Shown here: in pieces, positions 41,904 to 52,916 of the stretch
How the letters are laid out: each line of letters begins with the position of its first letter
Numbering within the stretch: the stretch's first letter is position 1
Origin: Merluccius polli
Lineage: Eukaryota; Chordata; Actinopteri; Gadiformes; Merlucciidae
Reading direction: 5' to 3'
DNA: 64,000 bases
NCBI GenBank assembly: GCA_030340625.1
Contig: JAOPHQ010002864.1
Location: forward strand, 166,554 to 230,553
Program-made: the position numbers and the translations under genes
Notes under the pieces: model-generated
Databases searched by the model: none
The model's input: only the letters and a program-made list of their open reading frames with translations
Told to the model about the DNA's origin: nothing

Positions 41904-42197
41904 TGTGGCAGTTTACCCCTGCCACACGGCCGCAGCAAAAGCCACTAATGGCTTTTGCTGGGGCCCTCCAACAGGACACAGGTAGATGTTGTAGATGTTG
42001 ATTTGAAGATGCATTTATTGGAGATGGCATCTTGGTATACGCCAAGCAGATGGTATATGCTGTCATAACAGTGGCTCTCTCCTGAGTGTGTGTGGGGATA
42101 GCTGGTTTATCCTGGGTGCCATGATTGCTCATGCACCACAGGTATGCAGCCCCCCCAGCCCCAGAGTCTCGGGCCAGGTGAGGCTGTAAACCAGTTT
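41904..42197 (-). mobile_element. ERV 5' LTR, truncated in U3
   Basis: Same family as the solo LTR at 33452: shared ggggccctccaacaggacac-like, tttattggag and tgggtgccatgattgctcat blocks. AATAAA on the minus strand is near 42013. Similarity stops after aaaccag at 42197, so the U3 start is lost. Confidence 0.8.
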
Positions 42198-42683
42198 TTG
42201 AATGCACGAGATGACCGGTAGTTGCGAATGCTCTTTTTGCCTCTGCAGGCACTTGCAATCGAAGTTATGTATCTTGTCCATCTCCTTTGTAAAATCGGTG
42301 TCCACTGTTACCGCATAATGTCAACAATCATGGTGGCATAGTCATTGTTCTCATCGCCAGAACACAAACTCTCGTTCAAGTCCAGATCGAGAAATGTTGT
42401 CTTTGCCATTGTCAGACTCAGAATCAGAGCAATTTCCATCATGCATGTAGTCCAATATAAACAAATCCATAAGATCTCCATTGTCGATGGTCCTACCAGC
42501 ACGTAGAAGTTTGTTAAGAGCAGTGGAGACAGATTGACCAAATACCACGCGCTCCCTTATTTATGGGCAGTGGCTTGACCGAAATTAAATAACAATAGCC
42601 AATGAAACCAAAGATGCAAATCGATCTCCACCCCCATCATGCCCTTCCAAACTCTGCTGAAAAAACATTGAAACAAGCCGACT
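42198..42683. other. Non-coding or unrecognised coding
   Basis: The minus strand has two overlapping frames of 65-77 codons (42308-42548), one rich in Asp/Glu/Ser (DGNCSDSESDNGKDN), downstream of a TATA-like ataaataaggg near 42,560. It may be a short 5' piece of a transposon gene; I do not recognise it. Confidence 0.3.
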
Positions 42684-43583
42684 TTGCTGACAAATTATGA
42701 GTATTTAGTGATCCTAAAAATGTTGTTTATTATGAGGTATGAGGCTAAATCATATACTAAAAGGCTGCAGAAAGAGCTAACCACTGGGCCTCAAACGCTG
42801 ATAGTGGGTGACGGAGCTGTGAATAAGACAAAACACTTTTTCAGCAAAAACACCAAAGTACTCGTCATTCACACAGGAGCACTTGATGTTGTCAAGCAAC
42901 AAACATAGGTATTGAAACGGGATTTTAATGATCTGCTGAACAAAGTTCGATGTCTGAATACTGAGGTGTTTATCAGTGGACCTCTACCAACAGTTCGGCG
43001 AGGAGACGAGAGATTCAGCAGGCTGTTGATGCTAAACAGATGGCTCAAAGATACGTGTGCTGCTCAATCAGTGAACTTTATTGACAATTTCAAAAATTTT
43101 TGGGAACGCAGACACCTCTTTGAGGCAGATGGATTTTGCCTTAACAAGTCAGGAGTACAGCTGTTAAGCTACAACATTTTTGATTTTTTGCGTCAGTCAC
43201 CAGCAGCCCCTGCCAAGGACAAGAGGCGAGACAATCCAAAACAACAGATAAGACAGCCTTCTGGAGAAAAATTGCTACCGCCTGAGATAAGGATTGACCA
43301 TGAAGGACAGCACACAGAGAGAGAGGCTTTAACGTCATCATCCTTACCCCAACACGAGGAGTTTCCCCCAGCCCCAACAGCCCAACATGAGGAGTCTCCC
43401 CCAGCCCCAACAACCCAACAGGAGGAGTCTCCCCCAGCCCCAACAGCCCAACAAGTGGAGTCTCCCCCAGCCCCACCAGGAGACTCCCAACTTTCACCCA
43501 CCGGGACCCCATCCAGCCTTTCATTCTCTCCACGCAGATTCCCCATTCCCCCATTTTCTGGATTTCACCGACAGGATGAATGA
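42684..43583 (+). pseudogene. LINE ORF1, esterase (SGNH)-like
   Basis: One frame with a single internal TAG at 42906-42908; its start context is within repeat sequence. TLIVGDGAV occupies the position of the esterase block-I GDS, with glycine where the nucleophilic serine is expected. VIHTGALDVVKQQ follows, then VFISGPLPTVRRGDERFSRL, FIDNFKNFWERRHLF and ADGFCLNKSG, where other copies have a DG-x-HP motif. The C-terminal part is proline-rich with an 11-residue repeat. ORF1 proteins of L2/CR1 LINEs often carry SGNH esterase folds. About 30 residues between block I and the VIHTG segment appear missing compared with the copy at 48.3 kb. Confidence 0.65.
43349..43481 (+). repeat. 33-bp coding repeat x4 in LINE ORF1
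   Basis: Four units of gaggagtctcccccagcccc plus spacer encode QHEESPPAPTA-like 11-mers. Confidence 0.85.
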
Positions 43584-43930
43584 CCTTGTCAATGTTGGAA
43601 TCCAACTCACACCACGCCCAAATCCCATTTTTTCTCTCCTAAATCCCCCTCCTCGTCCAGCCCCTCCCATCCCACCACGCTGGAAAACACCATCACCCAA
43701 ACGTCACAGAGCCCCCCCACCTCCTCTGACTCAGATAATCTGTGAGTCGGACTGATATGTGCCAGGTCCAGGCTGCAATACCAATAATGTTCTCCCCCAG
43801 GAAAAGTCAGGGCCCTATGGAGTTCAGATAGCCTTCTCAATCCCTGTGATGACAGGTAACAGAAGAATGGTTAAACTGGTGAGAAATAAAAAGGGTAAAT
43901 CTGCCAGCATGTCAACCTCGAAATATACCA

Positions 43931-46540
43931 GTGTCTCCTGCTATCTCCACAAGATTAGCTCTACTCAATATCAGATCACTAGTCAACAAATCACTGTTAG
44001 TTAATGACGTCATTATGACCTATGATCTAGATGTTTTACTTCTTAGTGAAACATGGCTGACTGAATGTAGCTGTTGTGCTATTCTCAATGAGGCAGCACC
44101 AACAAATTTCAGTTTTATGAACAAGTGTCGAACTGGTAAGAAAGGCGGGGGAGTTGCTGCCATCTTTAAATCTGTATTTCAGTGCAAGGAAATTACGTTA
44201 GATGATTTTAGCTCTTTTGAATATCTGTTTTTTACTAAAAGGTGATCCAAAAGTTATTTTTTTAATAATTTATAGACCTCCAAGATACTCAGGAAAATGC
44301 ATTGATGAGTTTGCTGAACTGCTGTCAGTTATCTGCACTGATTACAACTTTTTTATCATAACAGGGGATTTTAACATTCACGTAGACAATAACATGGACA
44401 GCAATGCCAAAGAACTCTCTGCTCTACTTGACACTTTTGGCCTCTTGCAACATGTGAAAGGGCCCACACACACTCGAGGCCACACTCTGGATCTGGTTAT
44501 CTCTAAAGGTGTTAACATTTCTTCTGTTGATGTTAAGGACTTGGCTCTTTCTGATCATTTCTGTGTGTTCTTTGACTTACAGATCATTCCAAATGTCCAG
44601 TTAACCTCTGTGACTGTTAAGAGAAGGTACATAAATGAGAATACCAGTGCAAAGTTTATGGAGGCTATAGCTATGTCACCAACTGTGAGTGCAGAGTCAG
44701 TTGATGAACTCCTAGATCAATTTAACTGGAAAATCTCAAATGTCATGGATGCTGTTGCACCTATTAAAACTAAGACGACCTTGATCAGAAAGAAAACACC
44801 ATGGAGGAACACTATGATGGTAAAGGCTTTAAAAACAGAATGCAGGAAAGCAGAGTGTAAGTGGAGAAAAACTAAACTTCAAATTCACCATGACCTCTAC
44901 AAAATAAGTCTTTGTAATTTTAACTGTGAGTTACTCAAGGCTAGACAGCGACACTTTTCTGAAATTATTAATAAGAACATCAACAACACCCGCACTCTAT
45001 TTGCTATGGTTGATAAGCTGACAAACCCCCCTAAACAGATAGCTCCAGAACTCCTTTCCACAGCAAAATGCAATGAATTTGCTTGCTTTTTCAGTGAAAA
45101 AATCCAGTCCATAAGGTTAAATATTAACACAAATCAACAAAACAATAAAATAACGCAATCCCTAAGACCTCCCAGGAATAACTCAACTGCGATGTCAGAA
45201 TTTAATACAGTTGACCAAAAAACCATAGAGGAAACAGTTCAGCATCTAAAACCATCAACATGCTGTCTTGACACAATGCCATCAGACTTTTTAAAAACTA
45301 TTGTGAACTCTGTCCAAATAGATTTGCGACAAATACTAAATAGCTCACTTCAATCGGGCACATTTCCTAAATCCCTAAAAATAGCTGCCATTAAGCCACT
45401 CTTAAAAAAGAGAATGCTGGATGCTTCCATGTTAACCAACTACAGACCTATCTCAAATCATCCTTTTATAGCCAAGATCGTTGAGAAAGTGGTTATTAAT
45501 CAACTCAGCAATTTCTTGAATTCCAGTGGCCTTTTTGACAAATTTCAATCAGGCTTCCGACCTCACCACAGTACAGAAACAGCTCTTATTAGAGTGTTAA
45601 ATGATATTAGGTTAAACACTGACTCAGGCAAGGTGTCAGTTCTGGTCCTGTTGGATCTCAGTGCTGCATTTGACACTGTGGATCACAGTATATTGTTGAA
45701 CAGGTTGAAAACTTGGGCAGGACTCAGTGGAACAGTCCTAGAATGGTTCAGGTCCTACTTGGAAGAGCGGAGTTATTTTGTGACCATTGGAAGTTATGAA
45801 TCCAATTGAATGGCTATGACGTGGAGTTCCTCAGGGGTCAGTTCTTGGACCCCTTCTGTTCAGTCTATATATGCTGCCTTTGGGTCAAGTTCTGCAGAAC
45901 TCTAATGTAGACTATCACAGTTATGCAGATGACACACAGATATACATAGCACTGTCCTCAGATGACTACAGTCCAATACAGTCATTGTGTCACTGTTTAG
46001 AGCAAGTAACAAATTGGATGAACCAAAATTTCCTTCAATTAAATCAGGACAAAACTGAGGTAATTGTTTTTGGCAATAAAGAGAAGAGGATTGCCATCAG
46101 TAAACATCTCGAGTCACTCTCTCTAAAAACTAGGGACCAAGTCAGAAACCTTGGCGTGCTGATAGACTCAGATTTGACCTTCAGCAGTCATATCAAATCC
46201 ATCACCAAAACAGCCTTCTATCAGCTTAAGAAGGGTTTTATGTCTCAAACAGACCAGGAGAAGTTGATTCATGCTTTCATCTCCAGTAGACTCGTCTACT
46301 GTAACTGACTGGACTCCCACAAACAAGCATTAAACAGCTGCAGCTCATTCAGAATGCTGCAGCTCGAGTTTTAACCAGAACAAAGAGATCAGAGCACATT
46401 ATTCCAGTTCTAAAGTCTTTACACTGGCTCCCAGTCAGCTATAGAATAGATTTTAAAGTTCTGCTACTGGTCTACAAATCACTGAATGGTTTAGGTCCAG
46501 AATACATGAATGACATCTTAGTAGAATACAAACCCAGTAG
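43931..46540 (+). pseudogene. LINE ORF2: endonuclease and reverse transcriptase
   Basis: The endonuclease begins LALLNIRSLVNKSLLVND with LSETWL. A frameshift near 44,235 leads to IIYRPPRYSGKC, ITGDFNIHVD and LSDHFCVF, the APE-type catalytic set. RT continues in the same 535-codon frame: PLLKKRMLDASMLTNYRPIS, FQSGFRPHHSTETALIRVLN and LLDLSAAFDTVDHSIL. A second frameshift near 45,810 hits the VPQGS segment. YADDTQIYIA and VRNLGVLIDSDLTFSSHI follow to a stop at 46306, after which further C-terminal sequence is readable in another frame to 46540. APE endonuclease nicks the target and RT primes on the nick. Two to three frameshifts and the missing 3' end disable it. Confidence 0.85.
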
Positions 46541-47352
46541 TATTTTGTGTATTTTGTGTATTTAAAGGAGGGCTAAGTTAACAAAAATAACATTGATATT
46601 ATGTGTATTGTTACCTAAAAACACAACACCCGACTGGTAAGTAAAGCAAAAAGATCGGTGTTTGTAGAATGATATCATTTTACGAATAGTTGGAAAATCT
46701 CTCTTTCTGATTGGACAACATACGGTGACGAGCAAAACGGCAAACATTGCACACACGTGGGTCCAAAAGGTGTACATGTCAATGGGGAAATGATCGATGC
46801 TGATAGAAATATAAGGGGCATGTTCTGTGGATATGTCATACTTGCATGCATTATTTTAGGCTACATACTGTTAGACATAATACATGTGGTGCTTTGGCCA
46901 AAATATTTCGTATCCTGCTTTTTTCATTTCAAAGGGTAGGCAGAAAAAGAAAACTGTGATTGGGGGATATATTGTGAGACTGGGCGTGACTGAGTAATGA
47001 CAGACTGAGTAGTGAGCCGTCTTGTTAGTGATCTGGAGTCGTAACACATCCATTTTGCCATTTTGTTCACCATAAACCGCAGATTAGCAAGGACATGCTG
47101 GGTGGAGACAGCCGATGTGGCGTTAACAAAAGCTTAGATCGTAGTCCATGTTTACAGCCCTTACCATTCGTCGCAGTCGCGGCAAAACTGTACTACACTT
47201 TATATAGCCAAAACTCTTGGTATACTGCCACATATCTGGTGTATAGGCTAGTGTTGTTGAACAACCACGTCCAACATATCAGACATTCAGTTCAGTTCAC
47301 TACAGTTCTCGAATATAGCCTAAGAAGAGAAATGGCTGGAATTTCAACTTAC
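46541..47352. other. Putative intron downstream of the THAP exon
   Basis: No coding sequence recognised. If the THAP exon on the minus strand is real, this is the start of its first intron, beginning GTAAGT at 47352. A further exon is not visible in the window. Confidence 0.35.
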
Positions 47353-47554
47353 CCGTTTCCTCTCTCTCTTCGCCGAAGCTGATCGTGTTACTTTTGTTTT
47401 GGTTGAAGACTTTCCTTGAACAGAAGTGTTTGGAATGGCTGATGCTTTCAGCACTTTTTTTTTTGTCATCCCAAATTCTGAATAATAGCTCGCGTCCTCA
47501 AAGTCCTCTTCAGAGAAATGATCGCTGCAGATCGTACTACTATCAGATGGCCCA
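47353..47554 (-). pseudogene. THAP-domain exon, C-terminal half
   Basis: The minus frame begins at the insertion edge and reads PSDSSTICSDHFSEEDFED, then YYSEFGMTKKKVLKASAIPN, and a basic tail ending at RKR where a consensus donor GTAAGT begins (47352). ICSDHF supplies the third (Cys) and fourth (His) zinc ligands of the C2CH THAP finger, and AIPN lies where the family has AVPT. The N-terminal half is 7.2 kb away at 54771-54910 in the same frame; both halves share the 6-bp ggccca duplication. THAP fingers bind DNA in transposases (P element) and host regulators. It has no stop codon, so damage appears limited to the insertion. I cannot tell whether it was a host gene or an element gene. Confidence 0.8.
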
Positions 47555-48040
47555 AATCCGTGCATCATTCGTTCTTTTTATATTCAATTGAGAATCCAAA
47601 ATCGGAAAATGAAAAAACGATTTGTTATTGCCTTATTCGTTTAAGAATCTGATACCAAAAAACAAATAACGGTTTGTTTTTTGTACTTTCGATGTTATGG
47701 TCAGATCAAAAATAGGAAATTAAAAAACTGGGCCACGGGCCGAACTTGATTTTGATATTTAATTTCTCCGATTTGTGTGACCAGGAAGTCTTATATTTAT
47801 ATTGACTTATATTGATCCAATCACAGCCCTCTCCATCTCTTTGTCCGATACATGTCTTTTTCACTTATGGTCGTGTTGAACACAGAATCTTCCAACACTC
47901 ATTTCAGAGCATTGCTGGATGCCCATCTGCTGCAGCATGGTGGAAATCTCTGCATGCGTCTTGCCAGTTTCAAATAAGTCTTTAATTAACGTATGGTTCC
48001 AGTGCGGCCATGGTGTCGATACCAAATTACTCCAAATAAT
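47555..48040. repeat. Composite array, left unit
   Basis: Direct-orientation unit up to the LINE insertion point (ccaaataat). On the minus strand 47880-48010 encodes a copy of the helix-turn-helix-like frame. Confidence 0.8.
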
Positions 48041-48331
48041 AGAGAGAAGAAGAAGAGCGGTTTATGCGGTTTATGCCTTTTTGCTGTTGCGGTAAGCATA
48101 CTGACTCATTTCCGGTCTACTTCCTGCTCTGTGTACACTGTTTGGTGTTGTAGCTGTCGGTGAACGCTAAATATACATTTGTTTTACTCGTTACAGCGGT
48201 TATTTACCCGCTTAAACATTTAAACGTAGACTAGTTCCACCGGATCACTCGGAGCTACTTCTTTCTTTTAGCGACTTTTCGCTATTTTAAAGTCTTCACA
48301 CGCTAGTTACATTAAGCATTAGCAGTTAGCG

Positions 48332-49183
48332 ATGGCTTCTCCCTCTTCCTCTGCTCCTCTTTCCTGCTCAGTGTGCCACATGTTCAGTTATTCCTCCACC
48401 TCTTTTAGTGATAATGGTACCTGTATTAAATGTAGTTAATTTACTGCGCTGGAGGTGAGGATTAGTGACTTGGAGGCACGGTACCGCACCACACCGTCTC
48501 CGGTAGTCTGTGCGGGCCGGCCGAAGGTAGCCCTAGTTAGCCGTCCCCCGGTAGACCCCGAGCAGCCGGGAAGCCACGGAGAGTGGGTGACTGTCCGGGG
48601 GAAGCGTAGCGGCAAACTACTGAAGCCCACGGCTCACCACCAGCCCATTCACGTTTCTAATACGTTTTCCCCACTCAGCGACGCACCCGCTGAGGAACAG
48701 ACTCTGGTTATTGGCTCTTCTATAGTCAGAAACGTGAAGTTAGCGAAGCCAGCGGCCATAGTCAAATGTATCCCTGGGGCCAGAGCGGGCGACGTTGAAT
48801 CCTATTTAAAACTGCTGACTAAAGACAAAAGTAAATATCATAAGATTGTTATTCACGTCGGCGGTAATGACACCCGATTACGCCAATCGGAGGTCACTAA
48901 AATTAATGTGGAGTCGGTGTGTAGATACGCCAAAACAATGTCGGACACCGTAGTTTTCTCTGGACCCCTGCCCAATGTGACCAGTGACGTCATGTATAGC
49001 CGCATGGCGTCCTTCCACCGCTGGCTGTCCAGGTGGTGTCCAGCAAACCATGTGGGCTTCATAGATAATTGGTAGCCTTTTTGGGGAAAACCTGGTTTGA
49101 TTAGGAGAGACGGCATCCATCCCACGTTGGATGGAGCGGCTCTCTTATCCAGGAATATGATGCAGTTTATTTCTAAAACCTGA
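48332..49183 (+). pseudogene. LINE ORF1: zinc finger, coiled coil, SGNH esterase-like
   Basis: Starts ATGGCTTCT at 48332. A CSVCHMF...CIKC zinc-finger-like motif is followed by a TAA at 48437-48439, then a short coiled-coil-like LEVRISDLEARY. The esterase part has TLVIGSSIVRNVKLAKPA (nucleophile serine in GSS), HVGGNDTRLRQSE (oxyanion Gly/Asn), FSGPLPNVTS, and after a TAG at 49073-49075, FWGKPGLIRRDGIHPTLDG, in which D and H fit the block-V catalytic pair. The frame ends at TGA 49181-49183. This matches the esterase-type ORF1 of L2/CR1 LINEs, thought to aid RNP function or membrane association. Two nonsense codons are the only visible breaks. Confidence 0.8.
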
Positions 49184-49390
49184 CAGTCCAGAGTTGGGAC
49201 CAGGAAGCAGAGTTGCTGTTTAACACACTTCTCTGCGCTTCCTCTAGTACAGTCACCCACCCACAACCCCATAGAGACTGTGTCTGTCCCCCGACCGCCT
49301 ACATTATTTAAAGAAATAAAAACAAGAGGAGTTAACCATGAAAACCTAATAAAAATTAAAACCAACTCCTCAGTAGCACAAAATAAAATA

Positions 49391-52265
49391 ATGAAATGTG
49401 GACTGTTAAATATCAGGTCTCTGTCATCCAAAGCTGTTTTAGTGAATGAATTAATATCAGATTATGATATTTATTTGCTTTGTCTTACTGAGACCTGGTT
49501 GTCCCATGAGGATTATGTTAGCCTAAATGAATCCACCCCCCCCAGTCATATTAATACTCACATTCCCCGAGGCACAGGCCGAGGAGTTGGAGTAGCAGCT
49601 ATATACTGTATGATTCAAGGGTTTTAATGGACCCTAAACCAAAACTAAATTATAATTCATTTGAAAGCATTGTTCTTAGTCTTTCTCACCCAAACTGGAA
49701 AACACTGCAGCCAGTCCTATTTGTTATAGTGTACCGCACTCCTGGACCGTACTCTGATTTTATATCTGAATTCTCAGAGTTTCTATCAAGTTTAGTTCTT
49801 AAATCAGAGAAAGTAATTATTGTAGGTGATTTTAATGTCCATGTGGATGTTACAAATGACAGCCTTAGTAACGCATTTACCTCATTAATAGACTCAATTG
49901 GCTTCTGTCAGAGTGTAAATAAACCAACCCATTGTTTTAATCACACTCTTGACCTTGTTCTATCATATGGCATGGATATTGAACATTTAATAGTTTTTCC
50001 ACATAATCCTCTCCTATCTGACCATTATTTAATAACTTTTGAATTTCTATTATTTGACTATAAGCCATTAAGCAAAACTTCCTACAGCAGATGTCTATCT
50101 GACAGTGCTGTAGCTAAGTTTAAGGAGGAGATTCCATCAGTGTTTAATTCAATGCCATATCTGAATATAACAGAGTCCTATATTAACTTTAGTCACTCCC
50201 AAATTGATAATCTTGTTAATAGTGCTGCAGGCTCTCTACAATCAACATTAGATTCTATCGCTCCTAGAAAACAGAAAATAATAAAACATAGGAAACTAGC
50301 ACCGTGGTACAACCAACAAACTCGTCAATTAAAACAAGAAACAAGGAAATCAGAAAGGAAATGGCGCGCTTCCAATTGATTAGAAAATCGCTTAATATGG
50401 CAAAATAATCTTAAAAATTATAGAAAGGCCCTCCGTAATGCCAGAGGAGCCTTTTACTCAGCACTAATAGAAGAAAATAAGAACAACCCTAGGTTCCTCT
50501 TCAGCACTGTAGCCAGGCTGACAGAGAGTCACAGCTCTATTGAGCCATGTATCCCCATCAACTTAAGTAGCAATGACTTCATGAACTTCTTTTATAATAA
50601 AATTATTACTATTAGAGAGAAAATTAGTCACCAAATGCCCTCAATAGGTATCGCAGGCTCTCCAACATCAGACACTTTGACTGGTGCAACCTTAGATGTG
50701 TATTTGGAGTGTTTCTCTGCTGTCAGTCTTCATCAGTTAACTTCTATAATTTCTTCATCGAAGTCATCAACCTGTCTGTTAGACCCCATCCCAACTAGGC
50801 TGCTTAAAGAAATTGTACCCTTAATTGGCACTTCTTTACTGGAAATGATTAATCTTTCTTTATTATCAGGATATGTACCACAGTCCTTTAAAGTAACTGT
50901 AATCAAACCCCTTCTTAAAAAGCCCACTCTTGACCCAGGGGTTTTAGCCAACTATAGACCGATTTCTAATCTCCCCTTTCTGTCTAAGATTCTGGAGAAA
51001 GTAGTCGCCAAACAATTGTGTGACTTTCTACATAACAATAGTTTATTCGAGGATTTCCAGTCAGGATTTAGAATTCATCATAGCACAGAGACAGCTCTGG
51101 TTAAAGTTAATAATGACCTTTTGATTGCTTCTGACAATGGACTTGTCTCTGTACTTGTATTATTAGATCTTAGTGCTGCCTTTGACACCATTGATCATAA
51201 TATTCTTTTACAGAGACTCGAGCATCAAATTGGCATTAAAGGAACCGCACTAAGCTGGTTTAGGTCCTATCTATCAGATCGTTCACAGTTTGTACATGTG
51301 AATGATGAATCTTCAATAAATACTACAGTTAGTCATGGAGTTCTGTACTTGGACCAATACTATTTACTTTATATATGCTCCCTTTAGGCGATATTATTAG
51401 AAATCACTCCATTAACTTTCATTGTTATGCAGATGATACGCAGTTATATCTATCGATCAAACCCGATGAAATTAATCAATTATCTAAATTACAAACATGT
51501 CTTAAAGACATAAAATCCTGGATGAGCTGCAATTTTCTGATGTTAAACTCAGAGAAAACCGAAATTCTTGTACTTGGCCCCAAAAACCTTAGAGACTCAA
51601 TGTCTACAGATATAGCTACTCTAGATGGCATTACATTGGCCTCTAGCACCACTGTCAGGAATCTTGGAGTTATCTTTGATCAGGATCTGTCATTTAATTC
51701 CCACATAAAGCAGACCTCTAGGACTGCCTTTTTTCATTTACGTAATATTACAAAAATCAGACGCATCCTATCAAAGACAGATGCAGAAAAACTAATCCAT
51801 GCATTTGTTACCTCAAGGCTGGATTACTGCAACTCTTTATTATCAGGTTGTCCTAATAAGTCCATTAAGACGCTCCAATTAATTCAAAACGCTGCAGCAC
51901 GAGTACTGACAGGAACTAGGAAAAGAGATCACATCTCTCCTGTACTAGCTTCTCTGCATTGGCTCCCTGTAAAATTTAGAATAGAATTTAAAATCCTCCT
52001 CCTCACCTATAAAGCTCTTCATGGGCAGGCCCCTTCATATCTCAAAGAGCTCATAGTACCCTACTACCCCACTAGAACACTGCGTTCTCTGAATGCAGGG
52101 CTACTGGTTCCTATAGTTTCTAAAAGTAGAACAGGAGCCAGAGCCTTCAGTTACCAAGCTCCTCTTCAGTGGAACCAGCTTCCAGTTGTGGTTCGGGAGG
52201 CAGACACCCTCTCCACATTTAAGAGTAGGCTTAAGACGTTCCTCTTTGATAAAGCTTATAGTTAG
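49391..52265 (+). pseudogene. LINE ORF2: endonuclease and reverse transcriptase
   Basis: ATG at 49391 opens KCGLLNIRSLSSKAVLVNEL with LTETWLS. A frameshift near 49,610 leads to IVYRTPGPYSDF, IIVGDFNVHVDVTND and LLSDHYLITF (APE endonuclease). The frame continues through an in-frame TGA at 50377-50379 into RT: LLKKPTLDPGVLANYRPISN, FQSGFRIHHSTETALVKV and LLDLSAAFDTIDHN. About 10 nt are missing at 51342, removing the conserved PQGS turn. The last frame has CYADDTQLYLSI, VRNLGVIFDQDLSFNSHI and a C-terminal SLHWLPVKFRIEFKILLLTY, stopping at 52265. It is essentially complete apart from one stop, one frameshift and the small deletion. Confidence 0.88.
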
Positions 52266-52348
52266 GGCTGGATCAGGTGAGTCCTGAACCATCCCTTAGT
52301 TATGCTGCTATAGGCCTAGACTATCGGGGGATTTCCCATGGTGCACTG

Positions 52349-52350
<2 letters not shown>

Positions 52351-52389
<39 letters not shown>
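52351..52389. repeat. (TC)n microsatellite in LINE 3' UTR
   Basis: About 19 TC units inside the L2-like 3' UTR. Confidence 0.95.
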
Positions 52390-52393
<4 letters not shown>

Positions 52394-52625
52394 ACACATT
52401 CATGTCCCATTAATGCATGTTACTAAAACACTTCTTCCCCGGAGTTCTTGTGTTTTCTCGTCTCGCAGGTTCTCATGGATCCTGGCGGAGCCTCCATGGT
52501 CCTGCTTGACTGCCATTGCTAATATCAGTTACCAGTTATATACAGTTACTGTTGTTGCTGCTCGCTGTCCCCCATCATTGGTGCTGTCTTCATCATCATC
52601 ATGTTCATTAGTGTATTGATGTAGT

Positions 52626-52629
<4 letters not shown>

Positions 52630-52676
<47 letters not shown>
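52630..52676. repeat. (TC)n microsatellite in LINE 3' UTR
   Basis: About 23 TC units, second run in the same 3' UTR. Confidence 0.95.
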
Positions 52677-52680
<4 letters not shown>

Positions 52681-52916
52681 CAACTGGTCAAGGCAGATGA
52701 CCACCCACCTAGAGCCGAAGGGTCTGTCCAAGGTTTCTGCCTTTTAACAGGCAGTTTTTCCTTGCCCCCGTGCCAAGTGCTTGCTCATGGTGGTACTGTT
52801 GGGTCTCTGTAAATGTTATTAGGAGTTTGGTCTAGACCTGCTCCATTTGAAAAGTGCCCTGAGATAACTTCTGTTATGAATTGGCGCTATAAAAATAAAA
52901 TTGAATTGAATTGAAT

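Larger units (their letters stand above)
42684..46540 (+). mobile_element. L2/CR1-like LINE (copy A), truncated at both ends
   Basis: Contains ORF1 (42684-43583) and ORF2 (43931-46540) in plus orientation. The copy ends abruptly within the C-terminal region (VEYKPS) at 46540 without a 3' UTR or tail. Confidence 0.85.
48041..52916 (+). mobile_element. L2/CR1-like LINE (copy B), near full length
   Basis: 4.9 kb with a 5' UTR (48041-48331), ORF1, ORF2, a 3' UTR with two TC microsatellites and an ATTGA-repeat tail (attgaattgaattgaat). The uninterrupted target sequence survives at 53570 (ccaaataatactgattc), proving the insertion edges. The TSD is short or merged with the tail (aat). Several stops and indels make it inactive. 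Confidence 0.88.

Noticed and set aside
42308..42548. Overlapping acidic frames considered as a new small gene
   Set aside because: Two frames overlap with no recognisable domain and no transcript evidence; kept only as an unassigned interval.
43141..43605. Minus-strand Gly-rich repeat protein opposite LINE ORF1
   Set aside because: Shadow of the 33-bp coding repeat on the plus strand.
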